From contig OZ020309.1 of NCBI GenBank assembly GCA_963971305.1, positions 7,867,001 to 7,931,000 on the forward strand: 64,000 nucleotides of DNA, read 5' to 3'. The stretch is from Arcuatula senhousia (taxonomy: Eukaryota; Mollusca; Bivalvia; Mytilida; Mytilidae). The notes under the pieces were generated by a model. That model did no database searches and was not told the DNA's origin. It saw nothing but the letters and a program-made list of their open reading frames with translations. Of this stretch, positions 11,858 to 24,050 are shown one piece after another (position 1 is the first letter of the stretch; each line of letters starts with the position of its first letter). A program made the position numbers and the translations under genes.

Positions 11858-12346
11858 ATACCATAATAACATAATGAAGCCCTATAAGAAGGATTTTAAT
11901 GGTGATCAGTGCTCCGTAATCAATGGACGGATCTGAGGACTGTTCTTCAACACTGCTTTAGACTTCTCCACTATGCAACCTCTTCCGTGCTCGCCATTCG
12001 GACCCATTCGTCTTCATATAGATGCTGCTAGTTTATTCACTCCAAATTGCAATCTGTACTTTCCTGATTTTTATTGTCACTATCAAGTCCATTATGTTAC
12101 CATAGTTTTAACTCCAAAAAACTCCCCAACTGATACATTTTGTAAGGAACGTTTGATTTCGCTAAATGTTTTTGAAAATTCGTTTATATTCCTACATGAA
12201 ATTTCTGAAGATTTCTTTGAAGTTAAAGTTTATATGAGTTCTGGTTTTAGAGTAGAAATATTTTACGCTGAATCCATTAATATTAAAAAGATATTTAAAA
12301 AGACAAAGATAAAGGATATTTTAGTAAAGTCCCAATAATAGGAAAA
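11858..12346 (+). pseudogene. PHYHIP-like exon 4 fragment (copy 2)
   Basis: This is a near-identical copy of exon 4 of copy 1, starting about a third of the way in, at the segment corresponding to YHNNIMKPYKK. A TGA at 11934-11936 replaces a CAA codon. Near the end, changes after 'ATTAAAAAGATATTT' shift the frame and lose the terminal Cys-x2-Cys. It continues at about 12385 directly into upstream-flank sequence of the next copy, so it marks the end of copy 2. The 5' part was lost where the DIRS-like sequence sits. Confidence 0.7.
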
Positions 12347-12522
12347 GGGGAGAGTTGTAAAATTGGAATACCCAAAAATAATCATTAATACGTTTTGTTA
12401 ATTATTCATACATTTTGATAAATTAATATGAACTTATAAGAACATAAGTATTTATTTTTAGACAATAGCACAAATATATTTACCATCGCAGCAAGTCGGG
12501 AGATATAAACGATGTTTCAGAA
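12347..12522 (+). other. Start of the copy 3 upstream flank
   Basis: From about 12385 this matches 5940-6070 of the copy 2 flank. It stops abruptly at 12522, and the homology resumes at 25628. Across the join, 'CAGAA' plus 'AACCGAG' reproduces the uninterrupted CAGAAAACCGAG of copy 2 exactly. Confidence 0.65.
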
Positions 12523-12850
12523 CATGTACAAGAATATGAGACAGTTTTAAGGGAGATAACTCAAAGATAAATAAACGACTGGGAAGAACTGGTTTCAATG
12601 TTATCAAACTAGGTGACCAGTTGATAGAGATAACGCGGACGGCCACAGAAATCGATACAAGTTTATGGCAAGCCAAAGTGGACTTTATTCCCTATTTATT
12701 AACACGTTGTTATTTATTTATTGAGATCAATAATTATTTAACAACATGTTAATAATTTATTTATTGAGCTCAATATTTATTTTATAACATGTTAATAAAT
12801 ATGGTATTTAATAACATGTTGTTAAATAACTATGGAGTTCCATAAAAGGC

Positions 12851-15182
12851 GAAATGTATTGCTGTACATGTCGGCCCAATAAGCTAATTTCTTCTGGTCG
12901 GGTCACAATATAAGATCATTTTATGTTTACGTGTATTCTTATCAGTCGACAGTTTATTATTGAATAAAATAATTGAGAAAATACAATTGAATAGTTTAAA
13001 ACAGAATCAAATTAGTAGAAAAATAATATAATTATATATTTCATAATGAATCATGAATGCTTAAATTCTGGGGGAAAATCGTATATTTTTTAAGCATCTA
13101 GATACCGAATAGCTTGGATCCCTAGATATGAACTTATCCCATTTGAATAATGTTTTAGTGTTATCAAAGTTAATATATACCCTGTATAGTTTTATGAATA
13201 AAATAAGTTTTGTAAACATATATTTTATCAGTTCATTTTTTAGCTGCAGATGATTTTTAAAATTATTTTTTTTATCAACGCTTGTGCAGGCAATCCCTAA
13301 GTGCACTTGGCCCTATATACAGAAAGAAATTACCAAATGATTTTTAATATAAATCTTTATGTTTGAATACAAGCAATAAAAAAAATGATATTTTGAAAAA
13401 AAAAGTGTTTTTCTTATCAATATACATGTACCGGCTGTGATCATTGGCGGTCGGTATTTTTGGAATATAAGTGTCAATTAATTATCAGGTAATTGTAATG
13501 TTTGCTATTTGTATTCGAAAACCAATTAAAATAAAAAGAGTTAAACGATTCATTTAATTTTCTTATTACAATAGAAATATATAGCTTTTGTTTTGAAAAT
13601 CATGAATTGAAGATGAATCTTTAAACACAAGATAAATTACACAAAACAAAACAAATTAATATGAGATAGGTCAGTTTATTGTTCACTGTGCCCTTGGTTT
13701 GCTGTTCTTGAGTGTGTTTGAGTGTGCGGTTTTTTTTTATTAATTTGGGATGTTTGCGGTACAATTTTTCATAGAAGATTTTATGGAAGTGCTGGATAAC
13801 ACGTGCATTTGATCATGTTTATGTCAATTAATTGTACACGCCCGCCGAAGGGCCATAAATATTACATAGAGACAGAGAAGAGCAGCTTCCTCCTCAGCTG
13901 AAAAAAAAAAACTCTAGAAAAACAGAAAAAGAGGAAATTACTTTATAGCTCAATTTTATGGATGCACCTGTCTTTGAAAAGTATCATCTGGATTGGTCTT
14001 TTGAGAATTGAATTATTAATAAATAATTTTAAAAAGTTTTCATTGGTCTCATTTAATAGCGGTAGCAATTATTTGCAAGCATTCTAAAGACGATTGTTGG
14101 CAAAGACCTGTATATAAATTGGTAAAGAATATTCATTTAAGCTTAATTTATCCTGCCTTTTACTGTGAAACCGTTCATCGGTGCTCTGTTGCCTTTTCCA
14201 GCATGACCTACCTCTCAAGTTAACAAATGAATGACTGTATAAATTAAGTTTTAAAGTGGCAACTAGATTTCTATAATTGCAATTATTCTTATGTTGAAAA
14301 ACTTTTTCTCAATATTCTAACAGTATATCGCCGTTTTGAACAACAGCAGTGGCTCCGCATCTGATAATAGTATTGCAATGACCTTGTCTGTCGGTTTGTC
14401 ATTGCTGTCAGTTTGTTAGTCTATCTGCCCTATCTGTTAACTGAATGTTGGTAAATTCAGTTTCTGTTTTGATCAATTATAATGCCATGGCGGTCTTTGT
14501 GAATTTTTGCAATGCTGAACATTATCAGTCTTATTTAACGTAAGAACACAACAGGGCTTCTTTCATGTCTGTCAGTCTGTACATTTTGATGTTGAAATAG
14601 GCAATGAAAATCAGTCCTAATGTCCAATATGTATCCTTATGGTGCTTATCTGACAAATAAGTTTAGCACATTCACCTAGTTGCATAATGATATCATACAA
14701 ATAAACCACTATACTTTTTCATGTTTTTGCTCCTTTTAGTTCTTAAGGTTCAAGATAAGTGGCTATACTACCAACCTATGCTGGGTCTTGTTTTGAACAT
14801 CTTAATTTATATTTTCTGACTGACTGACTTGCATGTATGTTTAAAGTCATACAAGCTCAATATTAATGATTTTTGTAATTAAAAAAAAAATTGTATTCAA
14901 TGCCGTCTTGTTAATCTTGTTATTATAAACACTATCAAAAATGCCTAAAATAAATAATAAAAAAGTATCAGGATTTCCGAGAAAGATGGATTTATTTTAA
15001 TAAAAAGTCTATAGCTTCTGGGGGCTTAGACGGCCCCGAAAACCCACCTTCTGGTACTGCCTCATGTTTCATTGGAGGCAATTAACGGCCTAAGTCGTGT
15101 AAAATGTTTAATATTTCTGGCAGTGGTTTATGGTCCCATTTTATCGCTTGTTTGAAAACATGATTCATTGATGCCCGATTAT
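12851..15182. other. Left interior of the 9.35-kb element, no gene seen
   Basis: The region is AT-rich with many homopolymer runs and no long or conserved reading frame on either strand. Short open frames such as 13061-13306 (-) have composition unlike protein. I see no structured repeat. Confidence 0.5.
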
Positions 15183-15715
15183 TGTTAGTTCAAAGCGTCC
15201 CGTGCGGGGCCCGGGAGGCGAATAGGCCCGCAGCAGCGCTAAGCTTGTCGATAAAAGTCCACGTAAGAGCGCTCAGAAACCTGACATCGGGGTCAGGCCG
15301 CTTTGCCCACAAAGCGACTGGGGTGTGTGCCCCAGGTGGTTGAATGGGGCAGCCCTGACATCGAGAGATGCGGGGTCGTCAGGCGATAATGCGGAAAACC
15401 TGACCGCAAACCATAGTTGTGCACCGTGTTGGGAAAAATGTCACGTTCCTCGCACGTTAAAGAACCCTGCTGCAGGTCTCGGTAAGAGTAGGACCCGTAG
15501 GATCCCCATGCAGAAGGCTAAATTTCCCGTCCCTACCCATCACTCTTTTTTCCAGTGGCAGTCAAAACTATCCTACCCGATTGGCCTTGTGTCCCCATTT
15601 CCTCCACTTCATCATCGTTTCATGTTCATTGTATCACCATTTTCATGTTCATCTCCCGGATATAGCCGAAATCGTGCTGCTTGGGAGTAAAGCAATAACT
15701 AACTACTTAACTAAC
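15183..15715 (-). repeat. Mollusc interspersed repeat with GGGGCCCGGG end, copy A
   Basis: The copy starts CCGTGCGGGGCCCGGGAGGC and contains 'CGCACGTTAAAGAACCC', 'TTCATGTTCAT' and 'GCAATAACTAACTAC'. An inverted, diverged copy lies at about 17120-17606. I recognise the GC-rich end and the 'CACGTTAAAGAACC' block as common in mollusc genomes, but cannot name the family. The open frame at 15325-15690 is a by-product of the GC-rich repeat. Confidence 0.55.
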
Positions 15716-17119
15716 TAAATGTTAGTTCAAAGCCGGAATCTAAGGTCAATTTTGCTCCATTCATTTAAAGATTTAAAACATATTGACGAAGTCGTTCCCA
15801 TGGGTTGCTGTTGAAATAATATTCGTATAATCTAGATAGTTGCACGAAATGTCTCTAGCTAATCAACCAAATTTGTTACGGGTGTAAATCTGGTTGATCC
15901 AACCCGTTTTGGCATGTTGATAGCATCCTCGATTTTTTAAATAATTTGAATGGCATTGTCAGACGAACGCCGAATGTAGGATGATACAGATTACTAAGGG
16001 CATTTACAGTAGGACAACTACTTAATTCACGATTCAAGTATCTTTGTATACCGAGGTTGATGTGGATTGAAGGGCATCAAGTGGTGAATAATGCTAAGAA
16101 GCAAAGCAATATCCAGGAAAAAATACAGAGAAAAAAATGGTAGATATATAGAATCATCACCAAAAAAAAGACAACAAAAAACCACCAAACCACATAATAA
16201 AACAAAGTTTATCTATCGATTACGAAGCTTATCTCGTTACGCATAAATGACACTTAGAGGAAATTGACTTGAACTTTTCAAAATTTTAAGTGCTCATCCA
16301 ACAGTAAAAAAAAAACACAACCAGCGTCATCTTGCTAAGAATCCCTAGCTATAGATGTACCTATCATACCAGTATAGTTGATGGGGTACTTGTCAGTAAG
16401 TTAGAATGGACTTATACCATTCTTCTGTAAGTGGTCATCCATGCGAAAAATATAGGTCACAGCCAGCATCCGTAGCATGCATTGTGGTCAGCATCAGTAG
16501 GTGCACTAACCATACCAACATGGATGATGTGGCACTTGTTAGTGGGCGGGAATGTAATTTAACCACTCTTTTTTAAGTGGTCATCCATGCGGAAAATATA
16601 GGTCACAGCCAGAATCTGAAGCATGTATTGTGCTTAGCATCACTAGGTGCAGCTAGAAACGCCAACGCTCGGGGTATCCCATTAGCCCCCATCACTTTCG
16701 CGAGGTGAGCTAAAAAGTCGAAAGGAGAGTCAACTCATGTACTCCGAAAGAGTTAAGCAGTTCCTGCTTGCTATAGCACATCCGTCACATTTATAACGAT
16801 CGGTATAGTATTGGTCAAATCCAGTTAAAGATGGCCACAAATAATCCTTTCCTTTTTTTCAAGTGTTGTACTTGTTGAATGAGGGTCGGTAGGAACTTTT
16901 GCGGGACAGCGGGAAAGCCCATTTATTTCAACGGGAATTCGGGAAAACCCTTAACGGGAACGGGATTTAGCCATTTTCATTTTTCGGGATGCGGGAATCA
17001 CACATTTATTTTCGCGGGAATCCGGGATTTCTTGTTTTATTTGCCGGGACTTCGGGATCATACCCCCTCCTACCCCCCCCCCTTGAATCGATACATGTAT
17101 TATAAGATGATCATGAGTG
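15716..17119. other. Spacer between the inverted mollusc repeats
   Basis: It holds two direct copies of a block of about 170 bp (about 16370-16500 and 16535-16660, sharing 'AAGTGGTCATCCATGCG' and 'TATAGGTCACAGCC'). A fragment of the 'GTAAGCGGTTCCTGC' dispersed repeat lies at about 16730-16790. A GC-rich stretch follows at about 16880-17060 with many CGGGAA/GCGGGAA units. No gene is seen. Confidence 0.45.
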
Positions 17120-17606
17120 AGTGAGTGAGTTGGTGTTTTACGCCCCTGCAACGCTATATAGGTTATTTACAGGCAATGAACATGAAAAGGATGATAAAAT
17201 GAACATGAAATGATGATGATAAATAATATGGGGATGGGGTGGGAAACTGGACCGGTAAATTTTGAAGAACCACAGGAAAAGGGGAGAGGTGGGTAAGGGC
17301 GGAAAATTTAGCCTATGTGGTGCACTACTTGGCGGTCCACAAAGGGGCCTTTTACGTGCATGAAGCGTGGCACTCTTCACACACGTTGGCCCACTATGGT
17401 CGGCGGTCAGGGTTTCCGTATTATAGACCTGACAACCCCTGCGGACGAGGGCTACCCTATTCAGCCACCCAGGGTACACACTTGGTCGCTCTGTGGGCTG
17501 AGCACTGACCCGACGTCAGAATCCCAAGACCCTTAGTCGCCTCTTACGACAAGCTAGGCTCTGCTGCGGGCCTATTCGCCACCCGGGCCCCGCACGGGAA
17601 GATGAT
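17120..17606 (+). repeat. Mollusc interspersed repeat, copy B (inverted relative to 15183-15715)
   Basis: It begins in GTGAGTGAGTGAGTTGGTGTTTTACGCC-like sequence and ends GGGCCTATTCGCCACCCGGGCCCCGCACGG, the inverse of the start of copy A. The central parts are diverged. Open frames across it on both strands are repeat artefacts. Confidence 0.55.
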
Positions 17607-20600
17607 CATCAGAGTTTGAATAAAAAAGTAATAATTTCAGATTAATCCTCGTTCCTTTACATCTTATTTATTGTTCTACAATTTTTTTTTTATTAAAAGG
17701 CTTAGGAATATATTTTCAAATTTTTATGATAAGTTATGTCACTGTCCATTTGCTTCATTTATTTATTTTACAGAATAAATGTGAGAACTTAAAAATAGTC
17801 TCTGCTGTACATGTTAATTTACAAAAAAACAATAAACAAAAACAACATGCAGCAGTGATCAAAGAAGGCGATTAACAGCTACAAATACATTTAAGGCACA
17901 AGCTCCTGTTACTTCCATTTACATAACTTTAAGGCTAAGATTTAAATATGCTCCTGTTACATGTGCGTTATCTTCGGGACAGAATAAATTCTGGACCCAT
18001 TACGGTTTGGGAGAACGAATCGAAAACGGACTTATCGACGTAACTGTAGAAATTTAACAGTGCACTAAAGTTACACGACTTTGTAAATAAAAAACAAACC
18101 GTGATTAACAAAAATATGCTAAATTTTTGTAATTTTGTTCTAAAATCTTTAGCATTGTATGGACAAAACTGGATATTATATAATATTGTTTTAACTTAAA
18201 ATGAAGCAGGTTTAACGCTCCCGAAGTTAAAATGTATCAATAAATATTTTACAAGCTAAAATCAATTATGAAAACATTTCAATGCGATGAATTTGTAACA
18301 ATTCATGTTCAAAAATAAACCAAGCTAGCTTTTCTTGAGGGTCACTTGTGCGCTTAATGACGTATGGAATTTTCAAAGGAACAAGCGTCAAAAAGACGCC
18401 GAAAGTTCGGGAAAAACGGCGTGCAAAACCGATCGTTGAAGGAGAATTCAGCTCATAGTACAACTAAAATATTGACATTTCTACCATTATCACTCCCTTT
18501 GGGAGCGTATAAAATATCAACATAGCAAATAGTTATTCACTTGATGCATAGACTGTTTCTGTTGTTATACAATTTGCATGCTTCTGAATGCATTGTGTTT
18601 GACGTTTGTCTAAACATCTTAAATATGTTGTTTTGAAAAATTTTCCGAAAAAAGCGTACTGTACATACAAAGCATGCTATAAGCACTGAATAATGCTATA
18701 AGCGCAATAGCGTTCTTAATTCAGAATAGTTAATGGCACAATTTATTGGTTAATTATGTTTTGGTGGTGTTTGTGGTGGACTTCTAACAATCACTTCTAG
18801 ACAAAAAGGACCACAGACTTGCTTTATCAATCAATCTCACATTTTGTTAGATTGATGATGTCCTTTCACTAAACAATCCTCGATTTGATGACTATTTACA
18901 TCTCAGATATCCAAAGGTATACGTATCACAATTTATTCGTTATTCCAGACCATGTGGGGAGTACAACGACTTCAACTAAAGTCTTGCATCAAACCATTTG
19001 TCAGGAATAACTCTTTTTGGCCCCTTAGGTCCCTTGAAAACGGTAACAGATATTGCAAATATGATTGAAAAACAAGGCAGGCATTTTTACAAGGATTCCA
19101 AAAAGAATTTTCAAAATTGGATGAAAAATAAACATTCCACACAAATTTTGTGAATACAACTATTTCAACCCTTTTTGGCCCTAATTTCTAAAATGGTAGG
19201 GACAACAAATCCCTAATACAATACCAACCTATCAACATTCAAAACATCATAATAAAATTTCATAACAATTGGCCAAAACATGAACATGGAAACCATGCAG
19301 ATTGTCCACAGACAAAGACGACATCGACGACAACAACAATAACAACGACATCGACAAATTTTCCGATCGTATTGAAATGAGATAGATTTTGAAAAGTTTA
19401 TCTTTAATATTTCAAGGGTGAATAATGAAATAAAATAAAAAATGGTGGTCTCTAATTGACCAGTTTATGACATCCCGTCACATTTACCTCCTATTATTTT
19501 TAAAGTTTTTATTTAACTTATACGGGACCCATCGTGGGACAGACAGGGGGCGAACGGACAGTGAACGAAACACATGAAACATGCAGATGGAATCGCATAA
19601 TAAACATGCGAAGTTCATGTTGCAATATAAAAACATAAATGTTGTCTAACATGTCTAATAAGTATTAAAAGAATGTATCGCATGAATACATGTGTAATTG
19701 TGTACACCTCAAACACAAGTCAACGTTCTCTACACAAGAGACAAACTCTGCATTAAATGGTAGCTTAAAAATAGATTTTTTTCGTGAGACAGTCAGCTAG
19801 TGACATGAGTGAAACAATCAACTGTCCAATTGCTCACATTTGTTTAACAACCCATTACTTCGACAGCCCAATAGTCCGACAAATTTTCCTGATAAAGACT
19901 GCTCTAATGCCTTATAGTACACTATAGTATTAGTGCTGAATAGAATGAAAAAGATGTTTGTAACTGATAGTCTCCAATTTTCATTGCGTAAAGACTTTGA
20001 AGTTTCGTAGGAATATAGATATTAAAAATGTGAAGCGACTGGTGGTTTTGTATTTTATAAAATAAATAAAATATACTTCTTTTAGTAAATTTTTCCAACA
20101 TACTAAGTAGTTCATGGTGCACTGTCTCTAGTCTAGTATTTTCTAAGTCCATAGATGTTCCAAATTAGATACAAAGCCGACGACACACCAAGACAACATT
20201 GGATGCATTGCATACAATTGTTCAATAAATACTATATTTATTGAGAATTAAACCCTGTTGATTTTACTTTATGAGACACTTTACCTCTGTCTGTCTGTAA
20301 TGAATCTTTTTAGTTCAAATTAATGGCAAGCACATTTTTTATTATTTTTTTTATTGACCCTCTGTTATACGTATTTTGTTTTGAGAACGTGAACAACCTT
20401 CATATAAAAAATCTTTGAAAAAAATCAATGAACGTGCTTATGCGGCATAATTGTTCAGCATTAAACTATGAGTTTAATCTACAATCTACAATTGATAAAG
20501 AGTAAGTCCTTTCATCCCGACAAAACAGTTATATTTTCGAAGCATTAAAATGATTATACAGTGTTTTTATAACCTCGCTTAAAAGTGGAGAGTCTGTCCG

Positions 20601-20807
20601 TCATTCCTTCCTTCCTCCTTCCATTACACCTCGGGATACCCCTGTCTTATTTGCAACTCATCCTTAACCCATTTTGATAAAACTTTTACACAATATTTGT
20701 GATAAATATAATGTAGATGTAAAACTCCTGTTTTAAAAGTTGTTCCTTATTAACATCGTAGAAAATCGAGTTTTAGAACTTGTTATATCGTATTTAACCG
20801 TGTTATC
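17607..20807. other. Interior of the 9.35-kb element, no gene seen
   Basis: The region is AT-rich. Open frames at 18266-18463 (-) and 19922-20152 (-) have no recognisable domain and no paralogue in the window. Around 20580-20640 a stretch with 'GTCTGTCCGTCATTCCTTCC' resembles the internal part of common mollusc repeats. Confidence 0.45.
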
Positions 20808-20990
20808 AGTGGCGGATCCAGAAATTCTGAAAAGAGGGGCCCACTGACTGGCCTAAGAGGGGCCCGCTTTGGTCACGCTTCAATGATTTCCTATTATATT
20901 CAACCAAATTTTCCGCAAAAAGGGGCGCCATGGCCACCTAGCCCCCCCCCCCCCCTTTTGATCTGCCTATGGTTATAACTGTGGTCTTTC
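20808..20990. mobile_element. Short element with CAGTGGCGGATCCAG end
   Basis: The left end TTATCAGTGGCGGATCCAG is mirrored by GATCTGCCTATGGTTAT at the right, allowing for decay. TTAT on both sides could be a target duplication. The CAGTGGCGGATC terminus is typical of ISL2EU/Harbinger-related and other small DNA elements in animals. The interior contains a C14 run. A related end is seen at about 39043-39060. No coding content. Confidence 0.4.
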
Positions 20991-22014
20991 CTTTCTTTGC
21001 GGCTATTAATTGCAAAATTAAACGTGTTTCTTCATGTTCTAGTTGGTTCGTAAAAAAACGTAACGTAACTATTCCGTTTTGGATCTGTACAGGCACTAAC
21101 TCTGGTTACAGAAACTGGATTTTCCGACATCATTAGTGAAATTTATTCCGTATCAGAACCGTGGATTTGTTCCGTGAATGTGTGACTTTGACATTGAACT
21201 GAAACTTTACAGGAATTATATATGACATGTTGGTAACAAAGGATCCTCATTTTAAAATGATTCGATAAAAAAACTTGGTCGCGGTTACTAACAATAGAAG
21301 ATATGATATAATCACATATAATGGTTTTTTTTAACTTAGCAACAGATAGAAATTCATGAGGCTCTACAGAATCAAACCCTCTAAAAAGTTTCCATTTGGT
21401 TGAAGTTGTCAGATGACCCCTTATAGTGGTAATTGCCCTTTACAGATCAAAAATAGTTTTTTTTTCGTTTTTTTTCCTTATAGAATGAAACATCTATTGA
21501 GGATCGAGAAAAGCTGCTGCTTGCATAAACCTTAAGCTCATTTAGCTCTAACTTAAAAAGTCTCAATCTCAGATTTTTGCATCTTTTTGGCCTATTACAA
21601 GACCTCAAATAATAAAATCAAACATCTTAAGCCCCACCACCTTCCAAAAATGTTGAATACAAAAATCATTATTATGTTGAACTAATTGGTGACGAATCGC
21701 TATCCAAAGACAAAATGATGTTATCGCCCAAATACGTACTCGCCATTTATTAACATGTGAATAATTAAATATGGTACTCAATATTTCCTTATACTTGGTA
21801 AATATTTTGTAATGTGTTGATAAATAATTAATGGTATACCATTATTAATTATCAACATGTTGCATGTTGCACATGTTGATTTTGCAACATGTTAATAAAT
21901 AAATATTGAGCTCAATAAATGAATTATTAACATGTTATTAAATAATTATTGATCTCAATAAATATTTAACCACATGTTGCTAAATAGGGAATAAAGTCCA
22001 GTTTGGCTTGCCAT
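20991..22014. repeat. Decayed tandem-type repeat and right TIR of the 9.35-kb element
   Basis: At about 21260-21600, wording such as 'GTCAGATGACCCCTTATAG' and 'GAGAAAAGCTGCTGCTTGC' marks an old fragment of the repeat at 28181-29484. From about 21740 the AACATGTT-rich right terminal repeat begins. Confidence 0.5.
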
Positions 22015-22021
22015 ACAAGTT

Positions 22022-23115
22022 CGCGGAGTGTGTTAATCAGTGGGAATCGTCAAATTGTTTACTTAATCAATTAAATGGATCCCTGTATCAGACTTATACA
22101 TGTATGATGGTATTTTCGAGAAAATAAAAAAACACAGATTGCAACGAAAAAAAACCTTTTAAAAAAATCTCGGACAGTCTTGGCCCGGGGTCTTGGGCAG
22201 TATTGTTATTAAAACTCATTTTCAAAAAGATATTTGTTCAGTAAACCCAAAAAAGGATAAAGAAATGTTTTATCGTTACAGTTTTAGCAATAATTGTAAA
22301 AAAGATGTACAAAACATGATTCTTTTTGGATTAAAATGATGTTCCTAACTATAACATGTATATAACTATTCTTATTTTAGATATAAATAATAGGTCTAGT
22401 TGTTATAATTTTTTTATGATTTGTTCGCCGAATAAGTCTATATTCTGCATTTAAATTCTAAAAACATAAACTAACTCTCTTTTTTTAAGATTTGAAGTTT
22501 CGTGAATACGGGGTGGGGGGGGCTACTGTCTATGATTTAGGTTATACGTATACCAGTGTCTTTGTCCCGTTTTGAACTGGACCCTGCTAGCATTAAGAAA
22601 TTTGCAAAATGCAAAAAAATAGCCCCGTTTAAACCAGTGGACATTGTATATCATACCCTGTTATGACCACTTTCAAATGCTTTGATACATATATTTTATT
22701 GTGTATATTGCCGTTTAAAGGAAATTCACAGAGGAAAGAACTATTTCAGCTGAAACTATCATTGTTAGAAGCATTCTAAGGTAAAAATTTCATGTCTTTT
22801 ATTAGATAGATGAAGCTGTTTTACTAGAAGCTATTTGTACACCTGCTTGTAACAGCTTGGCTGAATTTATGACCCTGCTCTACACCTTGATGCCAAAATA
22901 AATAAATTAATAAATAAACCCTTTATTGCGTCACACTCACACCATCGATTATATAGGAATTATACCCCGGCGTAGGTATTACCAAATAAGAAATGCCGAG
23001 ATTTTATGTTAAATAAGCATGGTATGAATTCTAGACTGCTCATATTGAATATATATCCGCTTTTATAATATTCATTATAATTCTTTCTTTTTTTCGAGAG
23101 ATAAAGATAAATAAG
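22022..23115. other. Right part of the 13.1-kb insertion, no gene seen
   Basis: AT-rich sequence without a supported reading frame or clear repeat structure. Confidence 0.4.
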
Positions 23116-24050
23116 TATTAATTATACCCCCACTCGTAAGAGAGGGGGCTATATTGCAATCACCTTGTCCGTCCGTCTGTCAGTCTGTCCGTCCGGTTCA
23201 ATTTCTCTGCTTCTACTGGATGGATTGGTTTCAAATTTGGTACACAGCTTCAGCATGATGAGTTATACTATGCCTACCCTTTCCAGGTCAGTTCATCATC
23301 TACTTCCTGTTTTATAAGCCGACTTAGACTTTTTTAGGGGAAAAAAATTTGAAATGCGAAATTTTTCGTAACAGATTTCTCGGCTTCTACTGGATGGATT
23401 GGTTTCAAATTTGGTACACAGCTTCAGCATGATGAGTTATACCGTGCCTCCCCTTTCCAGGTCAGTCCACCATCTACTTCCTGTTTTTCGAGCCGACTTA
23501 GACTTTTAAGGGTAAAAAATTTGAAAAGTGAAATTTTTCGTAACAGATTTCTCGGCTTCTACTGGATGGATTGGTTTCAAATTTGGTACACAGCTTCAGC
23601 ATGATGAGTTATACCGTGCCTCCCCTTTCCAGGTCAGTCCACCATCTACTTCCTGTTTTTCGAGCCGACTTAGACTTTTAAGGGTAAAAAATTTGAAAAG
23701 TGAAATTTTTCGTAACAGATTTCTCGGCTTCTACTGGATGGATTGGTTTCAAATTTGGTACACAGCTTCAGCATGATTAGTTATACCATGCCTTCCCTTT
23801 CCAGGTCAGTCCATCATCTACTTCCTGATTTCCGAGCTGACTTAGACTTTTTATGGGTCAAAAATAGACAATTTTTCGTAACAGATTTTTCGGCTTCTAG
23901 AGAAGGGATTGATTTCAAATTTGGTATACAGCTTTAGCATGATGAGTTGTAACGTGCCTCCCCTTTCCAGGTCAGTCGGTCATCTACTTCCTGTTTTCTG
24001 AATGGCCGAGTGGGGGTATGCTTAGCACGACTTAGTGCAACCCCTTGTTG
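23116..24050 (+). repeat. Interspersed repeat with ACCCCCACTCG ends and five ~173-bp direct repeats
   Basis: It begins ATACCCCCACTCGTAAGAG and ends CGAGTGGGGGTATGCTTAGC followed by a GCAC..GTGC hairpin and CCCCTTGTT. Its first 100 bp are rich in GTCCGTC. The core is about five tandem units of about 173 bp, each containing 'GGTTTCAAATTTGGTACACA', starting near 23210, 23386, 23558, 23732 and 23900. The architecture (hairpin ends, internal tandem core, no TIR-type transposon gene) resembles Helentron-associated (HINE-type) elements. Open frames across it are repeat artefacts. Confidence 0.6.

Larger units (their letters stand above)
12665..22014. mobile_element. 9.35-kb TIR element with a 7-bp target duplication
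   Basis: The ends are inverted copies: ATGGCAAGCCAAA at the left and TTTGGCTTGCCAT at the right, extending as imperfect inverted repeat for about 180-200 bp (12665-12850 and about 21780-22014). ACAAGTT flanks both sides (12657-12663 and 22015-22021). The TIRs hold many AACATGTTAATAA-type motifs and GAGCTCAATA/GAGATCAATA segments. No transposase is recognisable inside, so it is non-autonomous or fully decayed. A 7- to 8-bp duplication would suit hAT or P-like elements, but the terminal bases are not diagnostic. Confidence 0.6.

Noticed and set aside
15325..15690. 121-codon open frame
   Set aside because: Lies wholly in a GC-rich interspersed mollusc repeat with an inverted copy nearby; not conserved between the two.
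23528..23937. Two overlapping open frames containing FSASTGWIGFKFGTQ-like repeats
   Set aside because: Product of the 173-bp direct repeats of a non-coding interspersed element.
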